Below, piece after piece: positions 1-9,233 of a stretch of 64,000 bases of DNA (the stretch's first letter is position 1; each line of letters starts with the position of its first letter). This stretch comes from Acidaminococcus massiliensis (GTDB taxonomy: Bacteria > Bacillota > Negativicutes > Acidaminococcales > Acidaminococcaceae), in assembly GCF_900095825.1 (NCBI RefSeq), contig NZ_LT608315.1, forward strand, positions 1,107,873 through 1,171,872, given 5' to 3'. The position numbers were made by a program, and so were the translations under genes. The notes under the pieces are model-generated. The model made no database searches. It saw only the letters and a program-made list of their open reading frames with translations, and was not told the origin of the DNA.

Positions 1-1208
1 GTACAGATTTGGAAGGCCATCCCCAGGTCCATGCAGTGGCGTCCAACATTACGGCCACCACCCGGGCCACTACCCTGACGGAAAACGGGGCCAGCGTCAC
101 TACCATCGAACATCTGATGGCCGCCCTGGCCATCCTGAAGATCGACAACTGCTATGTGGAAATGTCTGCTGCTGAGCCGCCCGTAGGCGATGGCTCGGCC
201 CAAGCTTTCATCGATGAGATCCAGAAAGCCGGGATCCAGGAACAGGACGGAGAACGGCAGGTCTACCATGTGGACCGGGCCTTTTCCCATTATGACGGAG
301 ACCGTTCCATCGTGGTCCTGCCCTATGAGGGATTCCGGATCACCTTTACCTCCATCAATCCCCATCCCCTCTTGGGGACCCAGGTGCTGGATGTAGAGGA
401 CAAAGGAGACTGCTTCCTGAAGGAAGTGGCAGCCGCCCGGACGGTGGCTTTTGAAGAGGAAATCGCCCAGCTGCGGAAAATGGGACTGGGTCTGGGAGGC
501 AACCTGGACAATGTGGTGGTCTTCGGCAAGGATAAGGTCCTGTCCAAACTCCGGTTCCCCGATGAGCTGATCCGTCACAAGATCCTGGACGTGATCGGGG
601 ATATGTACCTGCTGGGTCCCATCCATGCACACATCATCTGTATGAAGAGCGGCCATGCCTTCAACGATAACGTGTCCCGCCAGATCGATGAATACCGGAA
701 GCTCCATGAATACCATCCCAGACATCAGGCTTCCGTACAACATAAAAGCGAGATAAGGAGTAAGGCTATGATTACTTTAGACATTCAGGAAATCCAAAAA
801 ATTCTGCCCCACCGGTATCCCATGCTGCTGGTGGACCGGATCATTGAACTGGAACCCATGAAACGGGCTGTGGGCATCAAGAACATTACCATCAATGAAC
901 CTCAGTTCATCGGGCATTTCCCCGGCAACCCCATCATGCCGGGAGTGCTGCTGATCGAAGCCATGGCCCAAGTGGGCGGTGTCACCCTGTTGTATCCGGA
1001 AGAGAACCGGGGTAAGATCGCCGTCTTCGGGAAAATCGACAAAGTGCGCTTCCGCCGTCCCATCAAACCGGGAGACCAGCTGGTGACTACGGCGATCATT
1101 ACAAAAATCAAAGGCAATATGGGTGTGGCCCACTGTGAAGGCACAGTGGACGGAGAACCGGCCTGTGAAGGAGATTTCTTCTTTGCACTGGCCGAAAATA
1201 AACAATAA
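1..1208 (+). CDS. lpxC/fabZ: Bifunctional LpxC-FabZ fusion (5' end outside window)
   Basis: The frame is open from the window edge. The first ~250 residues are the C-terminal four fifths of LpxC, the zinc UDP-3-O-acyl-GlcNAc deacetylase that commits sugar to lipid A: the TIEHL zinc motif, RHKILDVIGD and the SGHAFND histidine are visible. The same frame runs without a stop into a full FabZ hydroxyacyl-ACP dehydratase (about 147 residues from Met at 768; LPHRYPMLLVDR, GHFPGNPIMPG and the LIEAMAQ glutamate). An AAGGAG at 755-760 lies 7 nt before the FabZ Met, so FabZ may also be made alone. LpxC-FabZ fusions are known in Bacteroidetes. A sequencing error at the join is the main alternative. Confidence 0.9.
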   Translation, partial: TDLEGHPQVHAVASNITATTRATTLTENGASVTTIEHLMAALAILKIDNCYVEMSAAEPPVGDGSAQAFIDEIQKAGIQEQDGERQVYHVDRAFSHYDGDRSIVVLPYEGFRITFTSINPHPLLGTQVLDVEDKGDCFLKEVAAARTVAFEEEIAQLRKMGLGLGGNLDNVVVFGKDKVLSKLRFPDELIRHKILDVIGDMYLLGPIHAHIICMKSGHAFNDNVSRQIDEYRKLHEYHPRHQASVQHKSEIRSKAMITLDIQEIQKILPHRYPMLLVDRIIELEPMKRAVGIKNITINEPQFIGHFPGNPIMPGVLLIEAMAQVGGVTLLYPEENRGKIAVFGKIDKVRFRRPIKPGDQLVTTAIITKIKGNMGVAHCEGTVDGEPACEGDFFFALAENKQ

Positions 1209-1223
1209 AGGTGGAGTGGAACA

Positions 1224-2033
1224 ATGACAGCAGATTCTAGTATGATACATGAGACAGCCATCATTGCACCGGGTGCGGAAATCGGCCCCAACGTGAAAAT
1301 TGGCCCGTACTCTGTCATCGGTGAACATGTCAAGATCGGTGAAGGTACCGTGATCCATCCTCACGTCGTGATCACCGGGCGGACCACCATCGGGAAGAAC
1401 TGCGAATTCTTCCAGGGAGCCAGCATCGGCGAAGTCCCTCAGGACCTGAAATACAAAGGCGAAGATACGGCGACCATCATCGGAGACCATGTGACCATCC
1501 GGGAATGCGCTACCGTCCATCGTGCGGTGGGAGAAGGCAATGAGACTCGGATCGGCAACAATGTGCTGATGATGGCCTATACCCACGTGGCCCATAACTG
1601 CATCGTGGGCAACAACGTGATCATGAGCAATGTGGCCACCCTGGCCGGCCATGTGATCGTGGAAGATCGGGCCGTCATCGGCGGACTTACGGCAGTGCAT
1701 CAGTTCACCAAGATTGGACGGAACTGCATGTGCGGCGGCATGAGCCGGATTTCCCAAGATGTGCCGCCCTTTGTCATTGTGGCCGGCAACCCGGCTTATG
1801 TGGCAGGGCTCAACAGCGTAGGCATCTCCCGGGCAGGGATCCCCATGGAAGTCCGCCGAGAACTGAAGAAAGCCTACAAGATCCTGTACAAGAGAGGGCT
1901 GTCCCTGTCGGATGCCATCGCGACCATGGAACAGGAACTGGACAGCTACGAAGAAGTGGAACATTTCATGCGCTTCCTGCGCACGGTGGAAAGAGGCATC
2001 TGCCGGGCTTCCGCCCATGGCATCCGGGAGTAA
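1224..2033 (+). CDS. lpxA: Acyl-ACP--UDP-GlcNAc O-acyltransferase LpxA
   Basis: First enzyme of lipid A synthesis: transfers a 3-hydroxyacyl chain from ACP to the 3-OH of UDP-GlcNAc in the cytosol. The 269-residue product shows the hexapeptide-repeat left-handed beta helix over roughly residues 5-190 (repeats such as IIAPGAEIG, NVKIGP, THVAHNCIVGN, GLTAVHQFTKIG) followed by the helical C-terminal domain. The VAHNC histidine fits the catalytic base. Length matches the family (~262). It starts 15 nt after the LpxC-FabZ stop behind a GGTGGAG site, which places it in the same operon. Confidence 0.97.
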   Translation: MTADSSMIHETAIIAPGAEIGPNVKIGPYSVIGEHVKIGEGTVIHPHVVITGRTTIGKNCEFFQGASIGEVPQDLKYKGEDTATIIGDHVTIRECATVHRAVGEGNETRIGNNVLMMAYTHVAHNCIVGNNVIMSNVATLAGHVIVEDRAVIGGLTAVHQFTKIGRNCMCGGMSRISQDVPPFVIVAGNPAYVAGLNSVGISRAGIPMEVRRELKKAYKILYKRGLSLSDAIATMEQELDSYEEVEHFMRFLRTVERGICRASAHGIRE

Positions 2034-2037
2034 GCCT

Positions 2038-2859
2038 ATGGGGAAGACCTTGGGGGTGCTTGCCGGAGTGGGCCATCTGCCAGTGGATGTGATCCGGGGA
2101 GCCAAAAAAGCCGGCTACCGGACGGTGGCCATTGCCCTGGTCCCCGGCACCCATGAAAATCTGGCGAAGGAAGCAGATGTATTCCAGGCCATCAACATCG
2201 GGAAAGTGGGGAAGATCTTCAAGACCCTGAAGCAGGAAGGGGTGGATGAAGTCACCATGATCGGAAAGGTGACCAAGGAGATCCTCTATTCCGGAGGCAT
2301 CCTGGTCCCGGACTGGCAGGCCATCAAGATCCTCATGTCTCTGCCGGACCGCCATGATGATACCATCATGAACGCCCTGGTGGCCAAGCTGGAAGATATG
2401 GGGATCCATGTGATGGACCAGACCCTGTTCCTGACGGATCTGATGCCCCAGGAAGGGGTGCTGAGCAAGCGGCAGCCCACACCGGAAGAATGGGAAGACA
2501 TGAAATATGGCTTTGCCATGGCCAAAAAGATCGGGGGCCTGGACATCGGCCAGACCGTGGTGGTGAAGAACAAGGCCATCATGGCCGTGGAAGCCATCGA
2601 AGGCACCGACGCCTGCATCCTCCGGGGCGGGAAGCTGGGGAAGGGAGCCATTGTGGCCAAGACCGCCAAGCCCGCCCAGGACAACCGGTTCGATATGCCC
2701 GGCGTGGGGGTCAGGACCATGGAATCTATGATTGAATCCGGCTGTGCCGGCATCGTCATGGAAGCTGGACGGACCCTCCTGGTGGAACGGGAGAAGGCCC
2801 TGGACCTGGCCGACCGCCACAAGCTGGTGGTCGTGGCCATGAAGGATCCGGAAGCGTGA
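2038..2859 (+). CDS. lpxI: UDP-2,3-diacylglucosamine diphosphatase LpxI
   Basis: Hydrolyses UDP-2,3-diacylglucosamine to lipid X, the step done by LpxH in E. coli. The 273-residue product is of the DUF1009/LpxI family: N-terminal GKTLGVLAGVGHLPV, then the conserved C-terminal part with GQTVVVKNKAIMAVEAIEGTD and the MPGVGVRTMESM segment. The ATG at 2038 is chosen because it follows the lpxA stop by 4 nt. A longer in-frame reading from 1912 would overlap lpxA and has no family support. A strong terminator follows at 2896-2927. Confidence 0.95.
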   Translation: MGKTLGVLAGVGHLPVDVIRGAKKAGYRTVAIALVPGTHENLAKEADVFQAINIGKVGKIFKTLKQEGVDEVTMIGKVTKEILYSGGILVPDWQAIKILMSLPDRHDDTIMNALVAKLEDMGIHVMDQTLFLTDLMPQEGVLSKRQPTPEEWEDMKYGFAMAKKIGGLDIGQTVVVKNKAIMAVEAIEGTDACILRGGKLGKGAIVAKTAKPAQDNRFDMPGVGVRTMESMIESGCAGIVMEAGRTLLVEREKALDLADRHKLVVVAMKDPEA

Positions 2860-2876
2860 ATAAGTCCATAGAGGCT

Positions 2877-2897
2877 GTTGACCGTTGACAGCGTAGG
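2877..2897. repeat. Short heptad repeat beside terminator (locus I)
   Basis: GTTGACC at 2877-2883 is followed directly by GTTGACA at 2884-2890 and the looser GCGTAGG, giving a period of 7. It abuts the hairpin at 2896. The hairpin type (GGGGGTGTGA stem) is the same as those flanking larger heptad elements at 34.4 and 55.8 kb, so this looks like a minimal member without a core. Confidence 0.5.
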
Positions 2898-2927
2898 GGG
2901 TGTGAATTTTTTCACACCCCCTTTTTT
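2896..2927 (+). terminator. Rho-independent terminator after lpxI
   Basis: Perfect 11-bp stem GGGGGTGTGAA / TTCACACCCCC with a TTTT loop, followed by six T. It separates lpxC-fabZ-lpxA-lpxI from lpxB, so lpxB probably starts its own transcript. Confidence 0.9.
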
Positions 2928-2936
2928 GTTATGTGA

Positions 2937-2942
2937 TATAAT
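2937..2942 (+). promoter_or_regulatory. -10 box upstream of lpxB
   Basis: TATAAT lies 41 nt before the lpxB GTG and just after the terminator. No convincing -35 is seen at 17 nt (the region is the terminator T-run), so this is a single-box call. Confidence 0.5.
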
Positions 2943-2983
2943 AAACTGTACACTTATGTTCAGATGAGAGAGGAGACACCAGG

Positions 2984-4120
2984 GTGACAAAAGTTTTTAT
3001 TTCTGCGGGAGAGGCTTCCGGCGATCTCCATGCCGCTGCCCTGACCCGCGCCATCCTGCAGCGGGACCCCACGGTCCAGGTCTTTGGCATGGGCGGGGAT
3101 GCCCTGGCGGCAGCCGGCGGCGAAGTGGTGTTCAACTATAAAGATTACAGCGTCATGGGGTTCGTAGAAGTCCTTCAGTCACTGCCCCGGCTATTCGGCT
3201 TGAAAAAAGCCTTCCGCCGGCTCATGGAGGAACGGAAACCCGATGTGTTCGTTACGGTGGACTATCCGGATTTCAACATGCGGGTGGCCAAAGAAGCCAA
3301 GGCCCTGGGGATCCCAGTTTTTTCCTACATCCCCCCTTCGGCCTGGGCTTGGCGGCGGGGAAGAGCCAAAGATGTGGCCCGGCTGGCCACGAAAGTGGCC
3401 TGCATCTATCCCTTTGCTGCCCAAGTCTATCAAGAAGCAGGGGCGAACGTAGAATTTGTAGGGAACCCCCTGGTGGATATCGTCCAGCCCACCCTGAGTC
3501 CCCAGGAAGGGGAGGCTTTCATCGGCAAACGGCCCGGGCATCCGGTGGTGCTCCTGCTCCCTGGGAGCCGGGTGAAAGAAATCACCGGCGTCCTGCCGGT
3601 GATGCTCCAGGCGCTGCCGAAGATCCAGGAAAAACGGCCGGAAGTGGATTTTGTCCTCCAAAAGGCCCCTTCCATCGAACGGGAACTTCTCCGGTCCATC
3701 CTGGCCTCCTCAGCCGTACCGGTGAAAGTGGTGGAAGGCCGCGGTTATGACGTGATGGCTGCCTCCGACGCAGCCTTGGCCACCAGCGGTACTGTGACCT
3801 TGGAAGCGGCTCTCTGCGGCCTGCCCAGTGTCATCTGCTATGCGGCCAGTCCTCTCAGCATGTGGATTGCCAAACGCATGGTCTATGTGAAATACATCGG
3901 CCTGCCCAATATCCTGGCAGGCAGGGAAATCCTCCCGGAACTGATCCAGGAAAAAATGACCCCGGATCATATGGCCGCTTCCATCCTCCATTTCCTGGAA
4001 CCGGAAGCTGCCTCCGCCGTCCGTGAAGAAATGCGGCAGGCTGTGGCTAAATTGGGACAGCCCGGTGCCGTAGACCGGACGGCAGAACTGATCCTTGAAA
4101 CAGCAAAGGAGAATCCATGA
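2984..4120 (+). CDS. lpxB: Lipid-A-disaccharide synthase LpxB
   Basis: GT19 glycosyltransferase that condenses UDP-diacyl-GlcN with lipid X to the tetra-acyl disaccharide at the inner membrane face. The 378-residue product shows the N-terminal KVFISAGEASGDLHAA motif, the central YIPPSAWAWRRGRAK segment, and the C-terminal LPGSRVKEI and TSGTVTLEAALCGLP nucleotide-binding parts. The GTG start at 2984 is preceded by AGAGGAGA at 2969-2976. Its TGA overlaps the msbA ATG by 4 nt, implying coupled translation. Confidence 0.97.
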   Translation: MTKVFISAGEASGDLHAAALTRAILQRDPTVQVFGMGGDALAAAGGEVVFNYKDYSVMGFVEVLQSLPRLFGLKKAFRRLMEERKPDVFVTVDYPDFNMRVAKEAKALGIPVFSYIPPSAWAWRRGRAKDVARLATKVACIYPFAAQVYQEAGANVEFVGNPLVDIVQPTLSPQEGEAFIGKRPGHPVVLLLPGSRVKEITGVLPVMLQALPKIQEKRPEVDFVLQKAPSIERELLRSILASSAVPVKVVEGRGYDVMAASDAALATSGTVTLEAALCGLPSVICYAASPLSMWIAKRMVYVKYIGLPNILAGREILPELIQEKMTPDHMAASILHFLEPEAASAVREEMRQAVAKLGQPGAVDRTAELILETAKENP

Positions 4121-5901
4121 ACCTGTATCTGCGAATCTTGCGCTTCATCAAACCCTATCTGCCCCGGTTGGCCCTGGCAGGGATCTGCACCGTGCTCACC
4201 TCGGCTGCCAACCTGTATGTCCCCTGGATCGTCCGGGACGTGATCGACAAGGTATTCATCAACAATGACGCCCAGCTGCTGAACCTGATCGCCCTGGGCA
4301 TCGTAGTGATCTTCTTTGCTCGAGGCATTACCTACTACGGACAGAACTATCTGATGAACTATGTAGGCGAAAGCGTGGTCATCGATATCCGGGGCCTGGT
4401 GTTCAAAAAAATGATGGAACTGGATACCCGGTTCTATGATACCAATAAATTGGGCACCATCATGAGTTATGTGACCAATGACGTCCAGGCCATGCAGAGC
4501 GCCATGGTGGACAACTCGGTGGAAATCATCACGGAGACTTCCGTCCTTATCGGCTCCATCTGCGCCATGGTCTACCTGGATTGGAAGCTGACCCTGTTCG
4601 CCTTCTGCACCTTCCCTGTGGTACTGTTCTTCATGGATTTCTTCGGCAAGAAGATCCGCAAGACCGGCCATCGGATCCAGCAGGCTACGGCAGATATCAC
4701 CTCCGTGCTCCAGGAAACCCTTTCCTCCAGCCGTGTGGTGAAGTCCTTCGTCCGGGAACCTTATGAGATCGCTCGGTTCGAACGGACCAACCGGAAAAAC
4801 TTCGATGCCAACATGAAAAGCGTCCGGCTCATGGGCACCCTCTCTCCAGTGATCGAATTCATCGCGGCCTTGGGGGTCACCGCCATCATCTGGTTCGGGG
4901 GCCGGGGTGTCCTCAGCGGCGATATCACCGCCGGGTCTCTGATTGCTTTTTTGGTCTACGCGGTGAATATCTCCAACCCCATCAAGCGGATTGCCCGGGT
5001 GCTGGGGAATATCCAGAGGGCACTGGCCGCTGCGGACCGGGTGTTCAGCATCCTGGATCTGGATGAAAAGATCCCGGAAAAGGCCGATGCCATCGTCCTG
5101 CCTCCGGTGAAAGGGAAAGTGGAATTCCGGGACGTATCCTTCTCCTACAATCCGGATGAACCCATCCTGAAGCATCTGACGTTCTCCGCCCAGCCCGGCC
5201 AGGCCATTGCCCTGGTGGGCCCCAGCGGTGCAGGCAAATCCACCATCGCCAACCTGCTGCCCCGGTTCTATGATGTGACAGAAGGAGCCATCCTGATCGA
5301 TGACCACGATATCCGAGATGTGACCGTGGCTTCCCTCCGGGAACAGGTGGGGATCGTGCCTCAGGAAACCAATCTGTTCAATGATACGGTGTACAACAAC
5401 ATCCTCTACGGACGGCTGGATGCCACTCGGGAGGAAGTGATGGCAGCGGCCAAAGCTGCCAATGCAGATGAATTCATCCGGAACCTGCCCCAGGGATATG
5501 ATACCTATCTGGGGGATCGGGGCATCAACGTGTCCGGCGGCCAGCGCCAGCGCATCGCCATAGCCCGGGCTCTCCTGAAGGATCCCCGGATCTTGATCCT
5601 GGACGAAGCCACTTCCGCCCTGGATACGGAAAGCGAACGGATCGTCCAGGAAGCCCTGGACCGGCTCATGGTGGGGCGGACCACCTTTGTCATCGCCCAC
5701 CGGCTCTCTACCATCCAGAATGCCAGCAAGATCTTGGTGCTGGACCACGGGGAAATCGTGGAAGCCGGCACCCATGAGGAACTGATGGCCCTCCACGGGC
5801 TCTACGCCCACCTCCACGATATCCAGTACCGGGAAAAAGCCGAACAGGCGGAAGCCCGGGAACTGGCAGCGCGGAAATCGGAAGGGATGGCGGCCAACTG
5901 A
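4117..5901 (+). CDS. msbA: Lipid A export ATP-binding/permease MsbA
   Basis: Type I ABC exporter half-transporter that flips lipid A-core across the inner membrane. The 594-residue product has six predicted membrane spans (about residues 15-300) and one ATPase domain: Walker A GPSGAGKST near 368, Q-loop VPQETNLF, signature NVSGGQRQRIAIARAL, Walker B ILILDEATSALD and the H-loop IAHRLST. Its place between lpxB and waaA-lpxK in an LPS operon argues for MsbA rather than a generic multidrug exporter, which sequence alone separates poorly. Confidence 0.93.
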   Translation: MNLYLRILRFIKPYLPRLALAGICTVLTSAANLYVPWIVRDVIDKVFINNDAQLLNLIALGIVVIFFARGITYYGQNYLMNYVGESVVIDIRGLVFKKMMELDTRFYDTNKLGTIMSYVTNDVQAMQSAMVDNSVEIITETSVLIGSICAMVYLDWKLTLFAFCTFPVVLFFMDFFGKKIRKTGHRIQQATADITSVLQETLSSSRVVKSFVREPYEIARFERTNRKNFDANMKSVRLMGTLSPVIEFIAALGVTAIIWFGGRGVLSGDITAGSLIAFLVYAVNISNPIKRIARVLGNIQRALAAADRVFSILDLDEKIPEKADAIVLPPVKGKVEFRDVSFSYNPDEPILKHLTFSAQPGQAIALVGPSGAGKSTIANLLPRFYDVTEGAILIDDHDIRDVTVASLREQVGIVPQETNLFNDTVYNNILYGRLDATREEVMAAAKAANADEFIRNLPQGYDTYLGDRGINVSGGQRQRIAIARALLKDPRILILDEATSALDTESERIVQEALDRLMVGRTTFVIAHRLSTIQNASKILVLDHGEIVEAGTHEELMALHGLYAHLHDIQYREKAEQAEARELAARKSEGMAAN

Positions 5902-5955
5902 TGGTTCCCTTCCTTCCAGCAAGCAAGCCAAGCCCAATGAAAACGAGGTCAAAGC

Positions 5956-8487
5956 ATGTACTACATCTATAACTTCCTGGCCACAGTTTTGTTCATCCTA
6001 GTGATCCTGCCCTATTTCACCTGGCGGTATTTCCGGGAAAAGGGATTTCCCCGCCGGTTCCGCCAGAGCATGGGATTCCTCCGAGATGAAGAAATTGCCG
6101 CCGTTGCCCATAAAAACTGCATCTGGATCCACGGTGCTTCCGTAGGGGAGATCGTGGCCACCAGTCCCTTGGTGAAAGAGATCCGCAAGGCCATGCCCGA
6201 TGCCAAGATCCTGGTTTCGGCAGTGACCACAGGCGGCTACAACATGGCCCACCAGATCATCCCGGAAGCCGATGCCATCATTTATTTTCCCTTAGATCTG
6301 CCCTTTGTTTCCGAATCCTTTGTGAAGCGGATCATGCCCCGGATCTTCATGCCGGTGGAAACGGAACTGTGGCCCAATTTCCTCCGGGCCATCAAGCTGC
6401 GCCGGATCCCGGTGATGATGGTCAACGGACGGATTTCCGACAAATCCGTAAAAAGCTACCGGTACCTGTTCGGCATCCTTACCGATATGATGGGCAGCGT
6501 GACCCGGTTCTGCATGCAGTCTTCTATCGATGCGGAATACATCCAGCATCTGGGGGCGGAAAAACGCCGGATCTTTGTCACCGGCAACACCAAATTCGAC
6601 CAGACCTATGCGGAGGTGACTCCGGAAGATCTCCAGCAGTATAAGGAAGAACTGGGGCTGGGGTCGGATTATCCGGTGATCGTGGCCGGCAGCACCCATC
6701 CTACGGAAGAAGAGACCCTGTTCCAGAGTTTCCTGGAGATCCGGAAAGAATTCCCTAAGGCCCGTCTGATCATCGCTCCTCGGAAACCGGGCCGTGTCCA
6801 TGAAATCAGCCGGCTGGCGGAAAAATACGGCCTCTCCCTGGGGCTCCGTTCCGTCCTGAAAGATACCAGCAGCCCCCGTCCCCGGTACCAGGTGGTCCTC
6901 ATCGATACCATCGGGGAACTGGGCCGGATCTATGCCGTGGGGGATGCGGTCTTCGTAGGCGGCAGCCTGATCAACCATGGGGGCCACAATGTACTGGAAC
7001 CCGCCGCCCATGCCAAACCCATCATCGTAGGGCCCAGCATGTCCAACTTCAAGGATTCCTTTGCCCTTTTGAGCAAGGTGGGCGCCTGTGTCCAGATCCA
7101 TGACGGCAAAGAGATGACGGACATGTTCCTGAAGATCTTCCGGGACGATGGCCTGCGGAAAAAGATGGGGGATGCTTCCCTCCAGGTGATACGGGAAAAC
7201 CGGGGCGCCGCCGTGCGGACCATTGGCTACCTGAAGGAGCTGCTGGAACTGACCGCCACCGAAAGCATGGTGAATACCCACTACAAGATCAATACCCGGA
7301 ACATCAATGATGAAATCAGCCCCCGGATGCGTCCCGGAGATGCAGTGACCCAGTACCTGATCCAGCTTTCCCACGGTGAGGACAACGGGATCCTGGACTG
7401 GTGCGTCCTGGCCTTCCTTCGGGTGCTGTCCGTGCTCTATGAAGCAGGGGTCCGGCTGAAGCTGTTCTGCTACAATGCGGGGATCATGCCCCGGACCAAA
7501 CTGGACTGCTGCGTGATCAGCATCGGGAACATCACCGTAGGAGGCACCGGCAAGACCCCTACCGCCCAAAAAGTGGCCCTGATGATCCAGAAAATGGGCT
7601 ATCGGGTAGTGATCCTGAATCGAGGCTATCGGTCCCATTGGGAAGAAAAGATCGGGGTGGTATCCGACGGCAAAAAGATCTATATGACCGCCTATGAAGC
7701 GGGGGACGAAGCCTTCCTCATGGCCAAGCAGCTCCCGGGCATCCCGGTGGTCATCGGGAAAGAACGGGCCATCACCGGCCAGTTCGCCGTGGATAAATTC
7801 CAGGCGGAAGTGATCATCCTGGATGACGGCTACCAGCACTGGCAGCTGTACCGGGACCTGGATGTGGTGCTGGTGGATACCTTGAACATGTTCGGCAACG
7901 GCTGTATCCTGCCCCGGGGCACCCTCCGGGAGCCTCTCAGCAACCTGAGCCGGGCAGGGCTTTTCCTCCTGACCAAATGCGACCAGAGTTCCCCCATTTC
8001 CCGGGCTACTCTCTGTGATACCCTGCACAAATACGCTCCGGCGGCACCCATTGCCGAGAGCATCCACAAACCCTGCGACTATATCGAGATCGCGGACTGG
8101 TACAAGAACGATATGACCAAGGCCCTGCCTTTGGAAGCCCTCCGGGGCAAGCATGTGATGGTGTTTTCCGCCATCGGCAACCCCTCCTCCTTTGAGCAGA
8201 CCATGACCGCTGAAGGACTGAACATCGTGGAAGCCATCCGGTATCCGGACCATCATGATTACGGCATGGTGGAAATGCAGTACATCATGGACCGGGCCAT
8301 CAGCCGAGGGGTCAAAGCCCTGGTCACCACTGGGAAAGATGCAGTGAAGATCCCCACAGAATTCATTTACCTCCACCGGGATGTGCCTTTGTATATTTTG
8401 GATATGGAGATTCAGATTACTAGCGGCGAGAAAGCTTTTGTAGATACCATCAAAGCTGCTATTAAAAAGGAGAAACCATCAAAATGA
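5956..8487 (+). CDS. waaA/lpxK: WaaA-LpxK fusion: Kdo transferase and lipid A 4'-kinase
   Basis: One 843-residue frame carries two enzymes that are normally separate. Residues 1-~430 are Kdo transferase WaaA (KdtA): N-terminal membrane anchor, WIHGASVGEI, PVETELWPN, VAGSTHPTEEE, GHNVLEPAAHAKP. Residues ~460-843 are tetraacyldisaccharide 4'-kinase LpxK: SIGNITVGGTGKTPTA (P-loop), VILNRGYRS, DDGYQHW, LLTKCD, TTGKDAVKI. A ~30-residue linker with no stop joins them. The last codons overlap kdsB by 4 nt. Acting on consecutive substrates, a fused protein could channel lipid IV-A, which is inference. Confidence 0.93.
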   Translation: MYYIYNFLATVLFILVILPYFTWRYFREKGFPRRFRQSMGFLRDEEIAAVAHKNCIWIHGASVGEIVATSPLVKEIRKAMPDAKILVSAVTTGGYNMAHQIIPEADAIIYFPLDLPFVSESFVKRIMPRIFMPVETELWPNFLRAIKLRRIPVMMVNGRISDKSVKSYRYLFGILTDMMGSVTRFCMQSSIDAEYIQHLGAEKRRIFVTGNTKFDQTYAEVTPEDLQQYKEELGLGSDYPVIVAGSTHPTEEETLFQSFLEIRKEFPKARLIIAPRKPGRVHEISRLAEKYGLSLGLRSVLKDTSSPRPRYQVVLIDTIGELGRIYAVGDAVFVGGSLINHGGHNVLEPAAHAKPIIVGPSMSNFKDSFALLSKVGACVQIHDGKEMTDMFLKIFRDDGLRKKMGDASLQVIRENRGAAVRTIGYLKELLELTATESMVNTHYKINTRNINDEISPRMRPGDAVTQYLIQLSHGEDNGILDWCVLAFLRVLSVLYEAGVRLKLFCYNAGIMPRTKLDCCVISIGNITVGGTGKTPTAQKVALMIQKMGYRVVILNRGYRSHWEEKIGVVSDGKKIYMTAYEAGDEAFLMAKQLPGIPVVIGKERAITGQFAVDKFQAEVIILDDGYQHWQLYRDLDVVLVDTLNMFGNGCILPRGTLREPLSNLSRAGLFLLTKCDQSSPISRATLCDTLHKYAPAAPIAESIHKPCDYIEIADWYKNDMTKALPLEALRGKHVMVFSAIGNPSSFEQTMTAEGLNIVEAIRYPDHHDYGMVEMQYIMDRAISRGVKALVTTGKDAVKIPTEFIYLHRDVPLYILDMEIQITSGEKAFVDTIKAAIKKEKPSK

Positions 8488-9230
8488 AAGTATTGTGTGT
8501 AATTCCGGCCCGTTACGGTTCTACCCGCCTGCCGGGGAAACCCCTGGCCCTGATCCATGGCAAACCCGTGATCCAGCGGGTCTATGAACGGGCAGCGCTG
8601 GCCCGGATCCCTGATGAAGTGCTGGTGGCCACCGACGACCAGCGGATCCTGGACTGTGTCAATGCCTTCGGCGGCAGGGCTGTCATGACTTCAGCGGACC
8701 ACCCCAGCGGCACGGACCGGCTGGCAGAAGTGGCCCTGAACTTCGAGGATGTGGATGTGATCGTCAATGTCCAGGGAGATGAACCTATGATCCCGCCCCA
8801 GGTCATTGACGACCTGGCCCAAGCTTTTGGGGAGAATCCCGATTTGGAAATGGCGACCTGCAAGACCGAAATGAAACCAGAAGACTACCAGAACCCCAAT
8901 GCGGTGAAGGTGGTCACGGACCAGAACGGCTATGCTCTTTATTTTTCCCGGAGCCTGATCCCCTATCCCCGTAATGCAGAACCGGAAGTGAAAGTGTGGA
9001 AACACATCGGCATCTACGCCTACCGGCGGGATTTCCTGCTGAAATTTGCGGCTCTGCTGCCCACACCCTTGGAACGAGTGGAAGGACTGGAACAGCTCCG
9101 GGCCCTGGAGAACGGGGTGAAGATCAAAGTCCTGGCTACGGATTTCCAGGGAGTGGGCATCGATACCCAGGCCGATCTGGATCGGGCCAATGAAATCTTT
9201 GCCAAACTGGACGCGGAAGGAAAGGAGTAA
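8484..9230 (+). CDS. kdsB: CMP-Kdo synthetase KdsB
   Basis: Activates Kdo with CTP to CMP-Kdo, the donor for WaaA. The 248-residue product has the N-terminal VIPARYGSTRLPGKPL nucleotide-binding motif, SGTDRLAEVA, and VNVQGDEPMIPP typical of the family. The ATG overlaps the lpxK stop (ATGA), and kdsA follows after 3 nt. Confidence 0.97.
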   Translation: MKVLCVIPARYGSTRLPGKPLALIHGKPVIQRVYERAALARIPDEVLVATDDQRILDCVNAFGGRAVMTSADHPSGTDRLAEVALNFEDVDVIVNVQGDEPMIPPQVIDDLAQAFGENPDLEMATCKTEMKPEDYQNPNAVKVVTDQNGYALYFSRSLIPYPRNAEPEVKVWKHIGIYAYRRDFLLKFAALLPTPLERVEGLEQLRALENGVKIKVLATDFQGVGIDTQADLDRANEIFAKLDAEGKE

Positions 9231-9233
9231 TCC

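Noticed and set aside
1912-2037. N-terminal extension of lpxI
   Set aside because: It overlaps lpxA in another frame. ATG 2038 gives the family's usual length.
3967-5952. Long open frame of 661 codons on the minus strand opposite msbA
   Set aside because: It mirrors the GC-biased third positions of msbA and has no recognisable motif. The same holds for long antisense frames over waaA-lpxK (6292-8376), kdsA-kdsD, the porins and the 31-kb stalk gene.
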